Source: Bradyrhizobium sp. AZCC 2262
GTDB taxonomy: Bacteria > Pseudomonadota > Alphaproteobacteria > Rhizobiales > Xanthobacteraceae
DNA: 64,000 nucleotides
Direction: 5' to 3'
Assembly: GCF_036924535.1 (NCBI RefSeq)
Contig: NZ_JAZHRT010000001.1
Span: forward strand, 1,488,001-1,552,000
In this document: positions 60,310 through 64,000 of the stretch, piece after piece
Position numbering within the stretch: position 1 is the stretch's first letter
How the letters are laid out: each line of letters opens with the position of its first letter
Program-made: the position numbers and the translations under genes
Notes under the pieces: generated by a model
Database searches by the model: none
What the model saw: only the letters and a program-made list of their open reading frames with translations
What the model was told of the DNA's origin: nothing

Positions 60310-61752
60310 TTATCGATGCAGGCACGAATAAACCCGGACCAATTCGCGGGTCTGCACCGGGACGGCAAGCTCCGCATCCTTGTTCCTTGTTGCCGTTCCG
60401 CAGGATAGCCAGAAGTAATTTCCAGCGGGATCGATGACCAGCCGGTTTGGCGAGAAGTTCGAGAGAATGATCGACAGATAAGGGATAGTCGAGAACCACG
60501 ACAGGGGTGCGAGAGTTGGCGAAATCCGCTCGGCTGAGACGAAACGTGGGTCACCGAGCGCAGGGTCGGACTTGCTCCCCATCGCCAGCCCCGCAATTGC
60601 ATCGCGATAATCCATCCATGACGCTACGAATTTCCCGGTTTCGATCGCATGAATCAAGTTCACCACGAGAAAGATCGAGACAAGGGCGCACAGCGTCCCG
60701 TCACGGGGCGAGATCAGGGCGTGCCGCAGCCTCGCTGGTCGATTGAGAACGATCCCTTCTCTGGCCATGGCCGTTATGGCCGCCAACGCGCCGAGCAGGG
60801 GTGTGGCGATGACCAGCGCGGTCCGCAAATAGTAGCGGCTGCTCGCATGGATGGAATGATCGAAACGCAGCAAGTAGATGGACAGCAATCCGAGCAAGAG
60901 TCCGAGAGCGAAAATGCAAGCCCCTCTCGGCAGCCATATTGACAACGATATAAGCATCGCGCCGTAGCCGATGACCGCCGTCAGCAATACCAGGACCAGC
61001 CCTACTTTGAAGATTTCGAGATCGAAGAAGTGCAGTGCAGCCCGCGAGAATGCGTCGGCGTAATAATCATCGGGCGGAAGAGCGAGCTTCGCTGCTGCGG
61101 CCAGTGTCACAATGATTGTCAAGTTGATTGCTGCGCGCACGAAAGTTGCGCTCGATAATCCACGCGGCGTCAGCGTTGCTGCGATGACCAGGAGCAACAC
61201 CAGGGCTCCTTCGTGCGTGAACGCCAGCAGGAGCCACGCGGCAAACACCAGCAAGGTCCCGGCACTGGTCGGTTTCGCATAGTGGCTCAGCGCCAGCGCG
61301 GGCCAGAATATCGCGTGGGCGAGCCACATCTCCGTGGGAAAGCCGAAGATCAGCGGGCAGAGCAGGGCTGTCGACCCGCACGCATAGACGAAGATGATGC
61401 GGCCGGGCGAGCGGTCGCTCGCGTAGGTTACGGCCAGCCCCATCAATGGAGATAGATAGAAAAGCAGCCCATAGGCGATGATTCCAGCCCACGGATTGCC
61501 CGTGATTCGGACGAGTGCTTCGGCGGGCAACAGGGTCAACAGGAAGACGGACGTTCGGCCAGAGATGTTATGCCAATGGAAGGCCCAAACATCCCGGACC
61601 GCGACAGCATACGAAAACATCGCGCCGTCGCCATAGAGCTCGAGCTGATGGAAAAGTGCGATGACAGGGAATGCGACGGACCAACCCAGGCCTGCGCCAA
61701 CGATCAGAAATCGCAACGCACGGTCATCGAAGCGCAGTGCGCGGCCGGACAT
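60310..61752 (-). CDS. Polytopic membrane protein, possibly glycosyltransferase-like
   Basis: A 480-residue protein with about ten or eleven hydrophobic helices, for example FLIVGAGLGWSVAFPVIALF, IVFVYACGSTALLCPLIFGF and LVLVLLTAVIGYGAMLISLS. Acidic or aromatic loop motifs (YGDGAMFSYAVAVRDVWAFH) resemble the loops of GT39-like polyprenol-dependent glycosyltransferases, but no catalytic motif is certain. No ortholog name can be given. Next to a relic of GTP cyclohydrolase II. Confidence 0.6.
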   Translation of the reverse strand: MSGRALRFDDRALRFLIVGAGLGWSVAFPVIALFHQLELYGDGAMFSYAVAVRDVWAFHWHNISGRTSVFLLTLLPAEALVRITGNPWAGIIAYGLLFYLSPLMGLAVTYASDRSPGRIIFVYACGSTALLCPLIFGFPTEMWLAHAIFWPALALSHYAKPTSAGTLLVFAAWLLLAFTHEGALVLLLVIAATLTPRGLSSATFVRAAINLTIIVTLAAAAKLALPPDDYYADAFSRAALHFFDLEIFKVGLVLVLLTAVIGYGAMLISLSIWLPRGACIFALGLLLGLLSIYLLRFDHSIHASSRYYLRTALVIATPLLGALAAITAMAREGIVLNRPARLRHALISPRDGTLCALVSIFLVVNLIHAIETGKFVASWMDYRDAIAGLAMGSKSDPALGDPRFVSAERISPTLAPLSWFSTIPYLSIILSNFSPNRLVIDPAGNYFWLSCGTATRNKDAELAVPVQTRELVRVYSCLHR

Positions 61753-61785
61753 GTCAACGACTGTCCATGCCAGCCATGATACAGC

Positions 61786-62158
61786 TCAGCGCAAATAGAA
61801 GCATTGCAGGTTCACGACTTGGCTCCTGGTTTCGCCGTCGGCAGCGAGGGCGAAGATATCGCTCGTACGGGCCTCCGCGGAAAGCGGCAGTGCCATTGGC
61901 GTCGATGACTCAATCCCGATGGCGCGTGCTCGTTGCTGTGTCACGATCAGCTCCGGCGCATTCGGGCCGCACAGCGCCGCAAATTCGCGCAGCCTTCTGG
62001 TCGTCAAGGCCCTCCACGGGCAAAACGAACAATACCTCGCCAGCGGCGTTAACACGAATTGGCCTTCGCGCTTGCAGTTCGCCCAAAGCGCGACTAACGC
62101 TGGGGTGTGCCTCGTTGCCAAACAGGGCAGAGATTACAGGAGAGTGCGCGGCGTTCAT
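61786..62158 (-). pseudogene. Frameshifted, truncated GTP cyclohydrolase II-like N-terminal region
   Basis: The start (MNAAHSPVISALFGNEAHPS) and PIRVNAAGEVLFVLPVEGLDDQ match the N-terminal extension of RibA-like proteins that sit in rhizobial RibD-containing clusters, recalled from memory. The frame is then lost: one extra base in the TT at 61995-61996 would need removal to continue into RLREFAALCGPNAPELIVTQ and RARAIGI. The frame ends at 61786 and the entire zinc-binding cyclohydrolase domain is missing; a membrane protein gene follows 33 bases later. Confidence 0.6.
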
Positions 62159-62246
62159 TGCGGGACTTTCTTTTACTGGGCGCCTTCGTGGAACACCGAA
62201 AGTCCTGAATCATTCCGACAGAAATCAGATGGATTTTTAAGATCGA

Positions 62247-63101
62247 GTGGCCGATAGTATCATTGATAACTCGCGAGAACCGAATTCTGCCGTGCAGCTT
62301 GGCAATTTCCCCACCCGCAAATTTGCCTTTCCCGATACGTGGGAGAGCTTTGTCGAGCGTTTTCGTAGTGGCCAGCAACCCCTGCCGCAAGCCTGGGCGG
62401 ATCTGTTCGGCCCGTTGTGCACCGGGACGGTGGACGATCTCGTGGTTGTTGGGCAGGTCGGCCAATCGCTCGATGGTCGCGTCGCGACGGCGACGGGCCA
62501 CTCAAAGTACATCAACTGTCCGGCCGGCATCGACCATCTGCACCGGCTGCGCGCGCTGGTCGACATTGTCGTGGTCGGAGTTGGAACGGCGCTGGCGGAC
62601 AATCCGCAATTGACGGTCAGACAAGTCGCGGGTCCACAGCCAGCGCGTGCCGTTATCGATCCGAGAGGGCGCCTGGGAGCAAATGCAAAGCTGTTCGCCG
62701 ACGATGGTGTTCGCCGTCTGTTCATTACGGCAGATGGCTCGCGGGCCACACCGCCCCCCGGCGTTGAGGCCATCACCTTGCCTGCGGAGGACGGCAACAT
62801 TGCACCGTCCGCCATCGTCGCGTCGCTGGCCGCCGCAGGGATGCGCCGGATCTTGATTGAGGGCGGTGCTGATACCGTGTCGCGCTTTATCGCGGCACGA
62901 TGTCTCGATCGATTGCATGTCAACGTGGCGCCCGTCATGTTGGGCGCGGGAGGCCCTGGGATCGATTTGCCGCCGCTCGAACGGGCCGATCAGGCCCACC
63001 GGATGCCGGTCCGCGTGCACAAGATCGAGGACGATGTTCTGTTCGATTGCGACTTGTCTGGTCAGCGGGTCGCAATCGGCGTTGCAAAAAGATCGACATG
63101 A
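62247..63101 (+). CDS. RibD C-terminal (pyrimidine reductase)-family protein
   Basis: A 284-residue protein with the RibD reductase fold in residues 65-280: VGQSLDGRVATATGHSKYIN, GIDHLHRLRALVDIVVVGVG, RAVIDPRGRLG, RILIEGGADTVSRFI and APVMLGAGGPGID. These bind NADPH and the pyrimidine ring. It lacks the deaminase domain, so is not a full RibD. Context with a cyclohydrolase II relic, a methyltransferase and a glycosyltransferase end suggests a flavin- or deazaguanine-like side pathway. GTG start at 62247; the end overlaps the methyltransferase by 40 bases. Confidence 0.85.
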   Translation: MADSIIDNSREPNSAVQLGNFPTRKFAFPDTWESFVERFRSGQQPLPQAWADLFGPLCTGTVDDLVVVGQVGQSLDGRVATATGHSKYINCPAGIDHLHRLRALVDIVVVGVGTALADNPQLTVRQVAGPQPARAVIDPRGRLGANAKLFADDGVRRLFITADGSRATPPPGVEAITLPAEDGNIAPSAIVASLAAAGMRRILIEGGADTVSRFIAARCLDRLHVNVAPVMLGAGGPGIDLPPLERADQAHRMPVRVHKIEDDVLFDCDLSGQRVAIGVAKRST

Positions 63102-63871
63102 CCCACGCGCATCGTCGAAGCGCGTGCGCCGACCTCGTCCTTCCGTCTTGCCAGCCAATCGTCGATATCGCAATGCGGTAGCGCTTCGACTTCCCTCGCG
63201 GCAGTAGCCCATCCGGCCAGCAGTTCAAGCTGGATTTCCTGGTCGGCTGTTCCGATCAGCCAATCCGAGCTGCCGTGAACTACCGAATACCCGAGCGCCT
63301 CGAACATGGATACGGCCGCAGCGGCAGCCGAAGGCCCCAGCGCCGGCCCAAAGCCCTTGTCGGTATGCTGATGGGCATTCACCGCGGACGCGATCGTCGC
63401 ATCGAGGGGATCGGCGGGGGAGAGGTCGACGCGGCCGTCATAGGTCAGCGCTGCATAGACCGGCAACGTGCGCGCGACGATAGTGCGGGCAAAGCGATCC
63501 AACCAGGTTTCGGAGACCAGATCGAGCAGTGCCGAGATCGTTATCAACTCTTTCGTGCTGTCGAGCACCGCTTCGAAATTGCCGCTGAGATCGAGTGGAA
63601 CGGCATTCAGCCTGACATCGCCGATTGACTTTCCGCTGCACGCCAAAGTCAGCAGGCGCTGATCGGTGTCCACGAGATCCCAGTGTTGCCGTGCCGGCAA
63701 GTGCGAACTGAGCGCGCGGACGGTGGAGCCGGCGCCGCAGGCGAGATCGACGACGCTTACTGCGTCGTGCGACTTGAACAGGTTGGCCACCGCCTCGAGC
63801 ACGATCGGATTGCGAGCGCGCAAGTCATAGCTTTCGCGCAAGGCCAGCCATTCGGCAGAGAAGCCGCTCAT
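63062..63871 (-). CDS. Class I SAM-dependent methyltransferase-like protein
   Basis: A 269-residue protein. VVDLACGAGSTVRALSSHLP is the SAM-binding motif I and HWDLVDTDQRLLTLA motif II; ELITISALLDLVSETWLDRF sits near motif IV. No target domain is recognised. The start overlaps the stop of the glycosyltransferase gene (ATGA), so they are translated together. Its 3' end overlaps the RibD-like gene in antisense by 40 bases. Confidence 0.88.
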   Translation of the reverse strand: MSGFSAEWLALRESYDLRARNPIVLEAVANLFKSHDAVSVVDLACGAGSTVRALSSHLPARQHWDLVDTDQRLLTLACSGKSIGDVRLNAVPLDLSGNFEAVLDSTKELITISALLDLVSETWLDRFARTIVARTLPVYAALTYDGRVDLSPADPLDATIASAVNAHQHTDKGFGPALGPSAAAAAVSMFEALGYSVVHGSSDWLIGTADQEIQLELLAGWATAAREVEALPHCDIDDWLARRKDEVGARASTMRVGHVDLFATPIATR

Positions 63872-64000
63872 GCAAGCTTCTCCAGTGCGGTCGCAAAGAT
63901 CGCTGCGGATTGCTGCCAGGTGGGCAGCGTCCGCGCCGCCGCCGATGCCGCGTCCGAGAGGCGGCGGCGCAGTTCGGCGTCAGCGATCACCCGGCGCAGG
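63868..64000 (-). CDS. C-terminal end of a probable glycosyltransferase (partial)
   Basis: Only the last 44 codons are in the window: LRRVIADAELRRRLSDAASA then AARTLPTWQQSAAIFATALE. Helical endings like this close GT-B glycosyltransferases (the DxxLRRRLSxAA pattern and TWxxSA). It runs beyond position 64000. Gene order suggests one operon with the methyltransferase. The identification is contextual. Confidence 0.6.
   Translation of the reverse strand, partial: LRRVIADAELRRRLSDAASAAARTLPTWQQSAAIFATALEKLA

Noticed and set aside
1..64000. CRISPR arrays, insertion sequences and phage structural genes
   Set aside because: No regularly spaced repeats, transposase or phage capsid genes were seen; repeats present are palindromic elements or tRNA fragments.

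Overview
The window comes from a high-GC alphaproteobacterium, most likely Bradyrhizobium or a close relative in the Nitrobacteraceae. The signs are the porin and Omp25-type outer-membrane proteins, a DUF2336 protein, folE-hisI beside a NifU-like gene, and several intergenic palindromic mosaic repeats of the kind that litter Bradyrhizobium chromosomes. Assignments rest on motifs and family knowledge; no database search was possible.

Region 1 (1-31.6 kb) is mostly chromosomal housekeeping and envelope genes. It opens with a ClpP-like exported protein, a NifU/IscU-like scaffold, folE and hisI. A compact six-gene operon for a ba3-like (type B) cytochrome c oxidase follows (3229-8391): a diheme cytochrome c, a triheme cytochrome c, a 58-residue one-helix subunit, subunit II, subunit I and a membrane-anchored diheme cytochrome c. 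Then come a lytic transglycosylase, DUF2336, an Hpt/response-regulator pair, NAD kinase, a CHASE2 adenylate cyclase with a FecR partner, an S10 peptidase, several small exported proteins, hydrolases, a MarR regulator, a large porin and tRNA-Thr.

Region 2 (31.7-43.5 kb) holds a NicO/UreH-like metal transporter, two orphan solute-binding proteins, an Mpo1-like protein next to an epimerase and an isoprenylcysteine methyltransferase-like protein, two tandem paralogous exported lipase-like proteins, a sulfatase, two small secreted proteins, an RlmB/TrmH methyltransferase and tRNA-Tyr. A short decayed copy of the sulfatase 3' end lies 4.6 kb from the intact gene.

Region 3 (43.5-58.5 kb) is accessory. 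After tRNA-Tyr come a cupin/JmjC-like protein, a branched-chain-type binding protein and a YciI protein. At 47.65 kb an intact tRNA-Gly(UCC) is followed by two exact copies of its 3' end (at 55.24 and 58.42 kb). These delimit two tandem islets of 7.6 and 3.2 kb that carry small-molecule metabolism genes and LysR regulators but no recognisable integrase: glutathione transferases, a frameshifted MFS pump and an amidase in the first; an NmrA-type reductase and a DoxX-like protein in the second. A conserved 95-bp arm with an inverted TTCTGACA/TGTCAGAA pair at fixed distance precedes both copies.

Region 4 (58.5-64 kb) has small conserved proteins, a HAD phosphatase, a polytopic membrane protein and the edge of a cluster with a RibD-type reductase, a SAM methyltransferase and a glycosyltransferase end. 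The GTP cyclohydrolase II expected with them survives only as a frameshifted, truncated N-terminal relic.

Two candidate small RNAs are proposed (29840-29946 and 47349-47510). The second carries a 14-base Shine-Dalgarno sequence matching the 16S 3' end, ahead of a 14-codon ORF.
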